Of a DNA stretch of 64,000 nucleotides, positions 1 to 9,309 are shown in pieces. How positions within the stretch are numbered: position 1 is the stretch's first letter; each line of letters starts with the position of its first letter. The position numbers and the translations under genes were made by a program. Origin of the DNA: Erysipelothrix aquatica (GTDB taxonomy: Bacteria; Bacillota_I; Bacilli_A; Erysipelotrichales; Erysipelotrichaceae); NCBI RefSeq assembly GCF_009828775.2, contig NZ_WTSY02000001.1, positions 1-64,000 on the forward strand, read 5' to 3'. Under the pieces are notes generated by a model that did no database searches, was not told the DNA's origin, and saw only the letters and a program-made list of their open reading frames with translations.

Positions 1-64
1 GTGTAATACAATAGATAGTGCAGATTTCACTAATAAACAAAGGAAATTATGCATTTTCAAAAAC

Positions 65-93
65 TTGAACACATAATTTATCAATGATATAAT
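65..93 (+). promoter_or_regulatory. Sigma-A-type promoter of the polysaccharide locus
   Basis: A -35 box TTGAAC (65-70) and a -10 box TATAAT (88-93) are separated by exactly 17 bp. The -10 is preceded by TGA, an extended -10 element. It lies 38 bp upstream of the first glycosyltransferase start, so this gene is probably the first of its transcript. Confidence 0.75.
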
Positions 94-131
94 TATGCTA
101 GTTTTGCCAAAATAGAGAAAGGGATATAAAG

Positions 132-1097
132 ATGACAATCAGTGTAATTGTACCCGTATACAACGTCGAAAAATATCTTGCAAAGTGCCTTGATTCACTT
201 GTGAATCAAACACATAAAGAATTCGAAATCATACTTATTAACGATGGATCAACAGACAGCAGTCAATCAATTATTGAATCGTATCAAGCGCAATACCCAC
301 AACGAATAATACTTATTAACCAGGAAAATGCAGGTCAAAGTGCCGCACGTAACCGTGGAATTCAAGAAGCAAAAGGGAAATACATCTACTTCTTGGATAG
401 TGATGACTACATTAAGCCAGATACATTAGCTATTATGTATAAAACAGCAGAAATGAATAAATTGGATTATGTTATTGATGGCTTTGAACAGGTCGACGAA
501 GATGGCATTAAACTTAGTACCTATTCAATACCAACAATTCCGCATAATGTCGTATTTGACCCACGAACTAATGATGAATTGTTCTTGATTCATAATTCTG
601 TATGGAATCGACTATACGTTCGAGATTTAATTATAGATAACGATCTTCATTTCATGTCAGGTGTTTGGTACGAAGATCTTCTCTTTGGACATCAATACCT
701 CATTTATGCAAAAAGAGCTATGGTTATTAACCAACAATTCTACTACTATGTTCAACGTCCTGGTTCAATCATGTCCTCAATGACGTCTGAAAAAAACCTC
801 GATATTAAGATAGTATTTGACGAGCTCATTAAGTACTATAAGGAAAAACGTGTGTACGGACAATATAAAGAGCTTATCGAATTTATGGCAATTAATGAAT
901 TCTATATTGCAACCATGGTACGGTTAATTCGAACCAATACGATGGACTTAGCACATCAAGTACGCGATGCTTTCGAAGCATCTTTCCCAAATTACCAAAA
1001 GAACCCACGTATCGCAAGTTTCCCTATGAAACGAAAACTTGTGTACAAACTTTTAAACATGAAAATGTATCGAATACTCGCAAAATTATTTAAGTAA
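132..1097 (+). CDS. Family 2 glycosyltransferase (capsule/surface polysaccharide)
   Basis: This 321-residue GT-A fold glycosyltransferase of family GT2 would transfer a sugar from a nucleotide-sugar donor to a lipid-linked glycan on the cytoplasmic face. The N-terminus has the typical ISVIVPVYN strand, then NDGSTD and the metal-binding DSDD of the YFLDSDDY motif near residue 97. The C-terminal half carries WYED, seen in capsular GT2 enzymes. No membrane segment is evident. An AAAGGG ribosome site precedes the ATG. It is a full-length paralogue of the gene at 2690-3646, with both catalytic motifs and the SEKNLD motif shared. Donor and acceptor cannot be deduced. Confidence 0.9.
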   Translation: MTISVIVPVYNVEKYLAKCLDSLVNQTHKEFEIILINDGSTDSSQSIIESYQAQYPQRIILINQENAGQSAARNRGIQEAKGKYIYFLDSDDYIKPDTLAIMYKTAEMNKLDYVIDGFEQVDEDGIKLSTYSIPTIPHNVVFDPRTNDELFLIHNSVWNRLYVRDLIIDNDLHFMSGVWYEDLLFGHQYLIYAKRAMVINQQFYYYVQRPGSIMSSMTSEKNLDIKIVFDELIKYYKEKRVYGQYKELIEFMAINEFYIATMVRLIRTNTMDLAHQVRDAFEASFPNYQKNPRIASFPMKRKLVYKLLNMKMYRILAKLFK

Positions 1098-1107
1098 GGA
1101 ACCGTAT

Positions 1108-2592
1108 ATGAATATTTATGAAGACAAACCACAGCTAATATCAACACGAACAGTTATGATTTCCTTTGCTGTTGTTATGATTATCCAGCCTTTATTTGAC
1201 ATTATGTCATACTTCACCAACCAAATAGGAATTACGTCAATATCAACACTTGTACGATTTGGTTTGCTTGGACTTGTAACACTCTTTGGATTTATTATTT
1301 CTAAGCGCAAAGGTCGATATTTTATTTGTGCAGGTGTGCTTGCCGCATTTTTTGCATTGCACTTTATGGCCAATTATCTGGCCGGTTACTTGTCAATTGG
1401 ATCAGACATTGCCATGTATGCACGTGTTATCCAATTGCCACTCTTTTTTCTTGCGTTCTTAGATGTCTTTGACGTCATGAAAAGAGAATACTCAACTGAA
1501 GAAATCAATCATTATGTCAACAAACTCGTTGTTGGAATTTTGCTCACAATCACAGCATCCATTGCCTTATCATACGCAATCGGTATGCCTGAATACACCT
1601 ATAACAATGGACTCGCAGGACCACATGGTATCAAAGGATGGTTCTTAAACGGAAATTCACAGAGTGTGATTTTGTGTGTCGTTGTCTCAATTACTTTAAT
1701 GACCGCTGTTCAATCTAAAAACTGGTTCATTACGATCGGACTCTTTGCAATCGGTTATGGTTCCTTGTTCTTCTTTGGAACAAAATTATCCTTCTATGCA
1801 ATGTATTTAATTTCAGCAGCATTAATTGTGATCATTCTTCTTTCAAAAGAAAAACAATGGTTGAAAATCTTACTCGTTATCGTTGCAATTGTTTCTGTCT
1901 ATGCATTTAGAACACAATCGCCAATGTATGTGAATACTTACTACACTGATCAATCATTTGCGGAATGGCAGCATCAAATTGAGGATATCGAAAAAGAAGA
2001 TCCTACAAAACCAACGAATCCAATTTCAGTAAAAACCGATAAAGCATACTTCGAGCAAAATCGTGAGCTTTATATTAAGACATATAGCTTGAACTCTAAA
2101 TCTCTCGTCGATGTTTTTGGAATTGATCGTGTTGCTGAAAAATACGATTATACTTTAGATGCTACAATTCTCATCAATAATCGTAATATTAAACTCGTTG
2201 CTGCATCCTTAGTTTATGATGATGCATCAACTTTACAACATGTATTTGGATTCGAACAGCAACGTTACTATGTTGGTGGCGAGAATTTTGATTTAGAAAA
2301 TGACCTTCATGGTATATTCTATTCATATGGTTATGTCGGCTTTGCAATGTACCTCGGATTCATTCTTTATGTGCTACTACGTGGTATTTACAGTTACTTC
2401 TTTAGTAAGGAATTCCGATTCAACCAAAATTTAGCAATTTATCTTGTCGCATTAGGTTTAATTATGGGTGCTTCACAGTTCTCTGGACATGTGCTTAAAA
2501 GACCGAATGTTGTCTTCTACATTTCGCTTGTAATGGCCCTTGTAACCATTAATTCGGAAACAATTCTAAAACGATTTAGATCAAAAAAATAG
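1108..2592 (+). CDS. O-antigen ligase/polymerase-like membrane protein
   Basis: This 494-residue polytopic membrane protein has about ten hydrophobic segments and one large hydrophilic loop (about residues 270-400). The loop contains DLHGIFYSYGYVG, which resembles the DxHNxYL-type loop of Wzy polymerases and O-antigen ligases. In a Wzy-type pathway such a protein joins repeat units outside the membrane. It starts 10 bp after the preceding glycosyltransferase with an AAGGA ribosome site, so it is co-transcribed. Polymerase or ligase role is inferred from topology, loop motif and neighbourhood. Overall sequence is poorly conserved in this family, so the exact activity is open. Confidence 0.75.
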   Translation: MNIYEDKPQLISTRTVMISFAVVMIIQPLFDIMSYFTNQIGITSISTLVRFGLLGLVTLFGFIISKRKGRYFICAGVLAAFFALHFMANYLAGYLSIGSDIAMYARVIQLPLFFLAFLDVFDVMKREYSTEEINHYVNKLVVGILLTITASIALSYAIGMPEYTYNNGLAGPHGIKGWFLNGNSQSVILCVVVSITLMTAVQSKNWFITIGLFAIGYGSLFFFGTKLSFYAMYLISAALIVIILLSKEKQWLKILLVIVAIVSVYAFRTQSPMYVNTYYTDQSFAEWQHQIEDIEKEDPTKPTNPISVKTDKAYFEQNRELYIKTYSLNSKSLVDVFGIDRVAEKYDYTLDATILINNRNIKLVAASLVYDDASTLQHVFGFEQQRYYVGGENFDLENDLHGIFYSYGYVGFAMYLGFILYVLLRGIYSYFFSKEFRFNQNLAIYLVALGLIMGASQFSGHVLKRPNVVFYISLVMALVTINSETILKRFRSKK

Positions 2593-2601
2593 ATGCTTCG
2601 A

Positions 2602-2628
2602 GGGGTCAGTGGTTTTTCCATTGACCCC
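2602..2628 (+). other. GC-rich hairpin between two polysaccharide genes
   Basis: GGGGTCAGTGG (2602-2612) and CCATTGACCCC (2618-2628) form an 11-bp stem with one G-T pair and a TTTTT loop. No T-tract follows, so it is not a standard intrinsic terminator. It sits just before a separate promoter at 2635-2663 and may stabilise the 3' end of the first message. Confidence 0.6.
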
Positions 2629-2634
2629 ATGATA

Positions 2635-2663
2635 TTGAAGCGGTTCATACTAAATGGTAAAAT
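2635..2663 (+). promoter_or_regulatory. Internal promoter before the second glycosyltransferase
   Basis: A -35 box TTGAAG (2635-2640) and a -10 box TAAAAT (2658-2663) are spaced 17 bp apart, 27 bp upstream of the start at 2690. It would let the downstream genes be expressed independently of the first two. Confidence 0.6.
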
Positions 2664-2689
2664 AAGACTATGAAATTAAGAGGGATTCT

Positions 2690-3646
2690 ATGATAAAAAT
2701 AAGTATCATCATACCAGTATATAATACTGAAGAATATATTGGAGAATGCTTGGATTCATTAATTAACCAAACATATCCCAATATGGAAATAATTGCCATT
2801 GATGATGGATCAACGGATGGAACATTAGACATTATGAAATCATATGAGGCGCAGTATCCGGATAAATTAAAAGTGTTAACTCAAGCGAATCAAGGTCAAG
2901 CAGTTGCGCGAAACCATGGTTTAGAATTTGCTACTGGTGATTACCTGGGATTTGTCGATAGTGATGATTGGGTGGATAAAGATATGTATGAAAAAATGAT
3001 CAATCAAGCAATTGCAACATCCGCAGATATTGTCATTGTTGATATGGTAGATCATTTTCCAAATCGAACAATCTACCATCATGCATCCGTATTTGATAAT
3101 AAATTCAAAGTTACACCATCTGCGTGTAACAAGTTATTTAAACGAGATTTTGTAGGGAATGTCCGTTTTCCAAAAGGGTTATGGTATGAAGATTTTTGTT
3201 TTACAACAAAACTACTCTTCACAACAGATGCAATTGCAACGATTCATGAAGGACTTTATCATTGTCATGCCCGAGAAGTTTCAACAATGTTTAACAATAA
3301 CTCTGAGAAAAATCTAGATATGATTGTAATTTTGGATGAATTAAAAGACTATCTACACAAACAAAATTTATGGGATAGCAATAAATACGTATTCAATTAC
3401 TTGATTGTTGACCACGTGCTTATTACGACGATCAATCGTGTCTCGACACAAAAAAACGAAGCTAAAAATAGCGTCATTAAGGAACTTCGCCGGTATGCAA
3501 CTAGCAACGATGTATCCATTTCAGACGCTCAGAATAATTTCAATATACCAAGCAAACGCGCATTGATTGCGAAATTAAATCTAAAGGGAATGCACGCTGT
3601 TTCTAGGACAATATTAAACATGACTGCAAAGATTAAGCGAGGATAA
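2690..3646 (+). CDS. Family 2 glycosyltransferase, paralogue of the first gene
   Basis: This 318-residue GT2 enzyme is built like the protein at 132-1097, with IIPVYN at the N-terminus, DDGSTD, the metal-binding VDSDDW motif near residue 91, WYEDF near residue 165 and SEKNLD near residue 207. Similarity runs from end to end, pointing to duplication and divergence within the locus. Acceptor-region sequences differ, so the two probably add different sugars or act at different steps. An AGAGGG ribosome site precedes the ATG. The next gene begins 2 bp after its stop. Confidence 0.9.
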   Translation: MIKISIIIPVYNTEEYIGECLDSLINQTYPNMEIIAIDDGSTDGTLDIMKSYEAQYPDKLKVLTQANQGQAVARNHGLEFATGDYLGFVDSDDWVDKDMYEKMINQAIATSADIVIVDMVDHFPNRTIYHHASVFDNKFKVTPSACNKLFKRDFVGNVRFPKGLWYEDFCFTTKLLFTTDAIATIHEGLYHCHAREVSTMFNNNSEKNLDMIVILDELKDYLHKQNLWDSNKYVFNYLIVDHVLITTINRVSTQKNEAKNSVIKELRRYATSNDVSISDAQNNFNIPSKRALIAKLNLKGMHAVSRTILNMTAKIKRG

Positions 3647-3648
3647 AT

Positions 3649-4695
3649 ATGAAAAATATACTAATACCAACCGGTTACATGAGTTCCGGATCATCCGCCA
3701 TAACAAACATAGTTTCTGAGTTTGACGGCTATTTTGCTGACTATGGTACTCATGAGTACGTATTCTTACACTGTCCTAACGGGTTGTTTGATTTAGAAGA
3801 TAAATTACTTGTAGGTAATAACGCAATTCGTAGTGATGAAGCAATGCATTCATTTCACAATACGATGAAAATGCTCTATAACAAAAAGTATTGGTGGGTC
3901 GGCCATTATAACGAAACATTTGGCAAAGACTTTTTGAAATATACTGAAGAATTTATGGAGTCTATAACAACGCTTAAAACAACACAGTATTGGTACTATC
4001 AAGAGAATACAAACTTTAGAATGGCGATTCGTTTAACGTGGAACCGTATTCTAAAACTCGTTACAATGAATAAAGTAAAAGGGAAGAAGCCACTTCTTTA
4101 CCCTGAAATGTGGTTGGCAATACCAACTGCAGAAGAATTTTATGATGCTTCTAAGGTCTACTTGGATAAACTATTCCATATGATTGGTAATGACAAGAGA
4201 GCACTCATTTTAGACCAATTTTTATTACCGTTTAACCTCCACAGATATGAAAACTATTTTAACGATCATATTAAAGTAGTGGTAGTCGAACGAGATCCGC
4301 GTGATGTCTTCTTATTAAACAAATACGTTCATATTGCATCAGGAGAATCTGTTCCATATCCAACTGATGTCGTTCACTTCTGCAAGTACTACAAACGGAT
4401 GCGTGAAAGCGAAAAACTTTTCGATAATCCAAATATTCTGCGCATAAATTTCGAATCATTGGTTTATGACTATGATGCATCTATACAAAAAATTATGAAC
4501 TTACTTGAATTGGATGCGTCTGCTCATGTTCGTAAATTTGAAAGCTTCAATCCGGATATTTCAATCAATAATACCCAAGTCTTTACTAATCGAGTGGAAT
4601 ATGAAGCTGAAGTAAAGGTCATTGAACAAGAATTAAGCGAGTACTTGTTTGATTTTCCATATGAACGCGAAGCAAATCAGAAGGTCACATTCTAA
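3649..4695 (+). CDS. Sulfotransferase-like protein in polysaccharide locus
   Basis: This 348-residue protein has the two nucleotide-contact regions of PAPS-dependent sulfotransferases. One is a glycine/serine-rich loop near residues 9-21 (GYMSSGSSAITNI). The other is a strand ending in ERDPRDVF near residues 214-221, the typical 3'-phosphate-binding motif. No signal peptide or membrane helix is seen, so it would act in the cytoplasm on a nucleotide-sugar or lipid-linked intermediate. It is tightly packed between glycosyltransferases, with a start 2 bp after the previous stop and TAATG overlap with the next gene. Sulfation of the glycan is an inference; a divergent P-loop enzyme with another donor is possible. 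Confidence 0.7.
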   Translation: MKNILIPTGYMSSGSSAITNIVSEFDGYFADYGTHEYVFLHCPNGLFDLEDKLLVGNNAIRSDEAMHSFHNTMKMLYNKKYWWVGHYNETFGKDFLKYTEEFMESITTLKTTQYWYYQENTNFRMAIRLTWNRILKLVTMNKVKGKKPLLYPEMWLAIPTAEEFYDASKVYLDKLFHMIGNDKRALILDQFLLPFNLHRYENYFNDHIKVVVVERDPRDVFLLNKYVHIASGESVPYPTDVVHFCKYYKRMRESEKLFDNPNILRINFESLVYDYDASIQKIMNLLELDASAHVRKFESFNPDISINNTQVFTNRVEYEAEVKVIEQELSEYLFDFPYEREANQKVTF

Positions 4696-5864
4696 TGAAT
4701 AGCTCGCGAAATATCTATATTACAAGTCTTCATATGCAGCATGGAGGTGTTGAAAAAGTTATAGCGTCTCTAGCAAATATGTTTGTGGAATTTGATTACA
4801 ATGTCGAAATTTTATGTACTTATAATTTAGGTCCCATGGCATATCCTTTAGATAGTGCAGTTAAAATCACTTATCTGACAGAAAACGCGCCAAATCGTGA
4901 TGCCTTCAAAGCTGCTCTCAAATCAAAAAATCCATTCAAAGTTTTAAGTGAGGGGTACAAAGCATTTAATACCTTACGCCTCAAAAAGCAATCGATGATT
5001 CATGCGATTAAAAACATAGAATCTGGAACGATAATTTCGACCCGCAACGAACATTCTGTTTTACTATCAAAATATGGTCATAAGAATGTCCATAAAATTG
5101 CACAACTTCACCACGACCATAACTTTGATGAAGCACTGATCAAAGACTTTAAATATAATTATCAAAATATCGACGATTTCCTACTTCTAACACCTGGACT
5201 AACTGAAGAGGTGCAAGAAATAATGATGTCCACGAATAAACATACACATTGTTTAACGATGCCCAACTTTATTGATGTAGCATCGCCAAATCAAATGGCA
5301 TTGAAACAAAAGCAAGTTATAGCTGCCGGACGTTTGCATACAGATAAAGGCTTTGATCGTCTCCTTGATATTTGGGCACTTTTTGTAGAAAAACATCCAG
5401 ATTATCAATTGAAAATATATGGAGATGGTCCACTACGTAAAGACCTAACCGATAAAGCATCGAAGCTTCAAATTACATCGACTGTATCGTTTCCAGGGAA
5501 CATTGATAATACCGATTTAATTACAGAAATGGGATCGTCAGTTGCTTATGCTCTTACTTCCATTTCAGAAGGTTTTGGTTTAGTGCTTATTGAAGCCATG
5601 AGCCAATATACCCCAGTTATTGCATATGATGTTCGTGCATCACCCTCAGCAATCATTACTGATGGTGTTGACGGGTATTTGATCAAAGAAAATGATGCTC
5701 AAAATTTTGCAGATAAATTGGCATTACTTGCAACAGACGACAAGTTGCGTGACACAATGTCTCACAATGCTCAAAAAACGTCACAAAAATACACTAAGGA
5801 ATATATACAAAATAGCTGGTTGGATCTTATCGAAAACCATTCAGTCAAAAAGGAGTTAAGATGA
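4695..5864 (+). CDS. Family 4 (GT-B) glycosyltransferase
   Basis: This 389-residue retaining glycosyltransferase belongs to family GT4. The N-terminal half has HGGVEKV, common in this family. The C-terminal half contains the donor-binding GRLHTDKGFD near residue 212 and the EGFGLVLIEAM signature (E-x7-E) near residues 292-302. It would act at the cytoplasmic membrane face during assembly of the repeat unit. The start codon overlaps the previous stop (TAATG) and its own stop overlaps the next start, so it lies in one operon with the sulfotransferase-like and flippase genes. The sugar added is unknown. Confidence 0.9.
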   Translation: MNSSRNIYITSLHMQHGGVEKVIASLANMFVEFDYNVEILCTYNLGPMAYPLDSAVKITYLTENAPNRDAFKAALKSKNPFKVLSEGYKAFNTLRLKKQSMIHAIKNIESGTIISTRNEHSVLLSKYGHKNVHKIAQLHHDHNFDEALIKDFKYNYQNIDDFLLLTPGLTEEVQEIMMSTNKHTHCLTMPNFIDVASPNQMALKQKQVIAAGRLHTDKGFDRLLDIWALFVEKHPDYQLKIYGDGPLRKDLTDKASKLQITSTVSFPGNIDNTDLITEMGSSVAYALTSISEGFGLVLIEAMSQYTPVIAYDVRASPSAIITDGVDGYLIKENDAQNFADKLALLATDDKLRDTMSHNAQKTSQKYTKEYIQNSWLDLIENHSVKKELR

Positions 5865-7363
5865 AACGTATTACCATTTTAATGATGTTATTGTCCATCC
5901 TATCGAAACTGTTTGGTTTCGCTCGAGAAATAACATTATCAACAACCTATGGCGCAGGCGCCATATCAGATTCATTTATATTTGCTTACAACCTTCAATC
6001 AACATTGTTTTCAGTCTTCGTTGCGGCCTTCGTAACCGGATTTATTCCAATGTTTACACGGATTGAACGTGAAGATGGTGAAGAACGGGCGATTGAATTT
6101 ACGAATAATGTACAGAATGTCATGCTCGTCATTGCTATTATCGTCAGTGCTCTTGTATTCATATTTACAGAGCAATTCATATCAATTCTTGTACCATTAG
6201 CCACTCCAGAAGCACTTTCTTATATGATTCCATTTACGAAAGTAGCCATCTTTACGGTTATGTTTACCTGTGTTATTCAAATACTAACTGGGTTCTTACA
6301 AATCCGTAAAAGTTTCTTATTCCCAGTAGCACTTGCATTCCCAATGAATATCATCCTGATTGGAACAATCATTTTATCTAAATCTACATCGGTTAATATT
6401 CTTCCGTATGGAATATTATTCGCATATGGAACCCAAGCGCTTCTCATTATGCTTTATGCTCGAAGAAAAGGATTCAAGTTTAAGTTTCACCTCGATCTGC
6501 ACGACAAGCACTTACATACTATGCTTATCCTTGCGATTCCACTCATTATCGGTTCAGCAACCTCAACAATCGGAGGATTGGTTAACCAAGGTCTCGCATC
6601 GGGGATTAATGGTGGTATATCACATGTCAACTACGCAACAAAAATTGGAGGTATGGTTGAGGGAATCTTCGGTATGGCAATCGTGTCAGTCATGTATCCA
6701 ACGCTATCCGCAGCTGTTGCCAACCGAGAAATGGATAAAGCTGAACACGAGTTTCAACATTCGCTAAGCTCATTACTCATTTTCATCATTCCATGTGCAT
6801 TAGGAATGGTACTATTGGCACAACCAATCGTTGAATTTGTATATATGCGTGGTGAATTCAGTATGGATGAGGTACTCGTTCTTGCTCCTGTATTTAAAAT
6901 GTACAGCTTAGGACTCGTTAGTTATTCAGTTTATGGCTTACTTGCTCGTGTATTTTATTCATTCCAAAACACACGTACACCAATGCTTGTTTCTATTATG
7001 AATATTTCAATCCAAATTGGACTAGGCCTCTTATTAGCAAATATGATTGGCTTACACGGAATCACTTTAGCAATGGCTATTGCATCAACTATCGGAATGA
7101 TTACACTTTTATCGCTAGCTATGCGATTGTTTGATAATTTCAATTATCGTTCATTCTTTAAAGAGTTGGGTAAAGTTGTTGTCGCAGCTATCATAATGGG
7201 AGTTGTTGTCAAATTTGGTCATAACATGTTTGTGGGTATGATGTCAGATAAAATTGCTCTAATTGTAACAATTGCGGTCGCAGGTGTATCCTATCTCATA
7301 GCTCTACTAATTCTTAAAGTCGATGTCATTAATGATTTAGTAATCTCATTCAAACAACGCTAG
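5861..7363 (+). CDS. MurJ/MviN-type lipid-linked oligosaccharide flippase
   Basis: This 500-residue protein has about fourteen membrane segments and the MOP-superfamily MurJ/MviN pattern at its N-terminus (LSKLFGFAREI, then FVAAFVTGFIPMF). Members flip undecaprenyl-linked glycans across the membrane. MurJ is the lipid II flippase, and relatives inside polysaccharide loci serve as Wzx. Placement as the last gene of the glycosyltransferase run, with a 4-bp ATGA overlap and an AAGGAG site, favours export of the capsule repeat unit. A lipid II role cannot be excluded without seeing the rest of the genome. A terminator follows at 7382. Confidence 0.8.
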   Translation: MKRITILMMLLSILSKLFGFAREITLSTTYGAGAISDSFIFAYNLQSTLFSVFVAAFVTGFIPMFTRIEREDGEERAIEFTNNVQNVMLVIAIIVSALVFIFTEQFISILVPLATPEALSYMIPFTKVAIFTVMFTCVIQILTGFLQIRKSFLFPVALAFPMNIILIGTIILSKSTSVNILPYGILFAYGTQALLIMLYARRKGFKFKFHLDLHDKHLHTMLILAIPLIIGSATSTIGGLVNQGLASGINGGISHVNYATKIGGMVEGIFGMAIVSVMYPTLSAAVANREMDKAEHEFQHSLSSLLIFIIPCALGMVLLAQPIVEFVYMRGEFSMDEVLVLAPVFKMYSLGLVSYSVYGLLARVFYSFQNTRTPMLVSIMNISIQIGLGLLLANMIGLHGITLAMAIASTIGMITLLSLAMRLFDNFNYRSFFKELGKVVVAAIIMGVVVKFGHNMFVGMMSDKIALIVTIAVAGVSYLIALLILKVDVINDLVISFKQR

Positions 7364-7381
7364 TATTTAGAATCCAACCTA

Positions 7382-7413
7382 AGCACTGATTGAAACACTA
7401 ATCAGTGCTTTTT
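7382..7413 (+). terminator. Intrinsic terminator after the flippase gene
   Basis: AGCACTGATT and AATCAGTGCT form a perfect 10-bp stem around an 8-base loop, followed by TTTTT. It ends the glycosyltransferase-flippase transcript and separates it from the lic-type genes. Confidence 0.9.
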
Positions 7414-7527
7414 ATTTGTTTATAAAACTAACATTATCATTTTATTAATCGAAATAGAGCTCAGAGATGGCTTTTGTTCAATGAAGTGTGTAAAATATAA
7501 GGAAATGAACGAATGGAGTTTTAACGA

Positions 7528-9309
7528 ATGAATATAGACTTATTAAGAGCACTGAGGCTCATCAGTGAAACTTCTTTGACGAATCAACGTCAATTAAGTA
7601 TGCAGTTGAACATCTCACTGGGGAAAATAAATCGTATCGTAACGGAACTACAAGATCAAAAATTAATTGAAGCGCAAGTTGTCCCATATCGCATTACTGC
7701 TCAAGGAATGGAATTACTCAAAGAATATCGTGTTGATAGCGCGATTATTTTAGCTGCTGGGACCGGAGAACGTATTGTTCCTTTATCATTTGATAAGCCA
7801 AAAGCTTTACTTCGCGTTAAAGGAGAACGTCTTATTGAACGTCTCATCGAACAATTGCATGAACGTGAAATTTACGATGTCACAGTTGTTATTGGGTACA
7901 TGAAAGAAAAAATGGAGTACTTGAGTGATAAGTATGGCGTAAAACTTATTTACAACCCTCAGTTTGATGCAACAAATAGTGTAACTTCGCTTTCATTAGC
8001 TTCGAGCCAAATAAGAAATACCTATGTCATTCCTTCAGATGTATATTTTACGGAGAACATTTTTAATAAATATGAATTTCAATCATGGATTGGTGCAGTA
8101 AATGATCCCAACAAACCAACGTATTGGTCAATTGAAACTGGAACAAACAAACGTGTTACAGCAATTATAGGTGATTCCGAGGCAACAACTGTTAACACAA
8201 TTTATGGACCATCCTATATTGCCAAAGAGCAAGCTCGGGCATTATCCCATTATGTGCAAAATGATAGTCGGTTGAGTTTTAAATCAGGTTTCTTCTGGGA
8301 GAATTCGATTGCAGATCATTTAAAAGACTTTCCAATCTATGCGAATATTTTCGAAAATTCAATCATTTATGAATTTGACACTTTTGAACAACTTCGAGAA
8401 TTCGATGCAGCGTACCAAGATGATTCTCAAAGCCGAATCATTAGTATTATTTGTGATGTCTATAATATTACTCCGCTTGAAATAAGCGATATTCAAACAC
8501 TAAAAAAAGGGATGACAAACGATTCTTTCCTTTTTACAGTTCGAAACAAACGCTTTGTATTCAGAATGCCTGGGCGCGGTACAGACGCCCTCATTAACCG
8601 TAAGGAAGAGGGGGATGTCTATACTCAAATCGACACGCTTCGTATCGCAGATAGCCTGTATTACTTCAATCCAGATACTGGGTATAAAATTTCGCGCTTC
8701 TATGATGGTGCAAAACCAATAACATACGATGATTACTCAACAGCCTTCGGAATCTTACGCAACTTACATACAAGTAATCTTCATGTTGATCATGAATTTG
8801 TATTAAGTGAGCGCATTAAATTCTATAAGTCGCTTTGCGATGATGCTGATGCTACGTACTTTGAAGATTTTGCTGAAGTATCTAGTATTGTCGAAGAGGT
8901 CGTTACAATTATTGAAGGCATGAATCGACCTAAAGTTCTTGCACATATCGATCCAGTTATCGATAACTTTATTAAAATCCAAAATGGAACGATTAAACTA
9001 ATAGACTGGGAATATGCAGCAATGGCGGATCCATATCTTGATCTTGCTATGCATGCAATTTATAGTGGATTCAATCAAACGCAAATTGATGATATAACTG
9101 CGATTTATTTAGAGGAACAACCAACCGACACCCAACAACATCTCGTTTATGGTTATGTCGCACTCGGTGGATTTCTGTGGGCGCTCTGGACTTTATTCAA
9201 GGAAGCAAAAGGTGAAAACTTTGGAACATACGGCCTTGAACAATATCAGTATGCACGAACTTATGGACGAAAATTCTTAGAATTTAATAGGAGTGAACAT
9301 GAAGCGTAA
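7528..9309 (+). CDS. Fused winged-helix / phosphocholine cytidylyltransferase / choline kinase
   Basis: Three domains lie in one 593-residue chain. Residues 1-70 form a winged helix like those of MarR/ROK-type regulators. Residues about 72-290 are a nucleotidyltransferase of the LicC type, with ILAAGTGER near residue 74 and DKPKALL after it. Residues about 300-590 are a choline-kinase/aminoglycoside-phosphotransferase fold with HIDPVIDNF (H473, HxDxxxxN) and IDWEYA near residue 492. It would phosphorylate choline and activate it as CDP-choline in the cytoplasm for decorating the glycan. It overlaps the LicB-like gene by 11 bp. Whether the helix domain binds DNA or is a relic is unknown. No LicD-type transferase is in view. 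Confidence 0.85.
   Translation: MNIDLLRALRLISETSLTNQRQLSMQLNISLGKINRIVTELQDQKLIEAQVVPYRITAQGMELLKEYRVDSAIILAAGTGERIVPLSFDKPKALLRVKGERLIERLIEQLHEREIYDVTVVIGYMKEKMEYLSDKYGVKLIYNPQFDATNSVTSLSLASSQIRNTYVIPSDVYFTENIFNKYEFQSWIGAVNDPNKPTYWSIETGTNKRVTAIIGDSEATTVNTIYGPSYIAKEQARALSHYVQNDSRLSFKSGFFWENSIADHLKDFPIYANIFENSIIYEFDTFEQLREFDAAYQDDSQSRIISIICDVYNITPLEISDIQTLKKGMTNDSFLFTVRNKRFVFRMPGRGTDALINRKEEGDVYTQIDTLRIADSLYYFNPDTGYKISRFYDGAKPITYDDYSTAFGILRNLHTSNLHVDHEFVLSERIKFYKSLCDDADATYFEDFAEVSSIVEEVVTIIEGMNRPKVLAHIDPVIDNFIKIQNGTIKLIDWEYAAMADPYLDLAMHAIYSGFNQTQIDDITAIYLEEQPTDTQQHLVYGYVALGGFLWALWTLFKEAKGENFGTYGLEQYQYARTYGRKFLEFNRSEHEA

Noticed and set aside
49-87. A 12-codon ORF with an AAGGA site just upstream of the first glycosyltransferase, possible leader peptide
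   Set aside because: The promoter at 65-93 overlaps it, so the main transcript would begin after it. It could only be read from an upstream transcript that is not visible.
6360-6767. A 135-residue plus-strand frame inside the flippase gene
   Set aside because: Composition is unlike a protein, there is no ribosome site, and it lies wholly within a well-supported membrane-protein gene.
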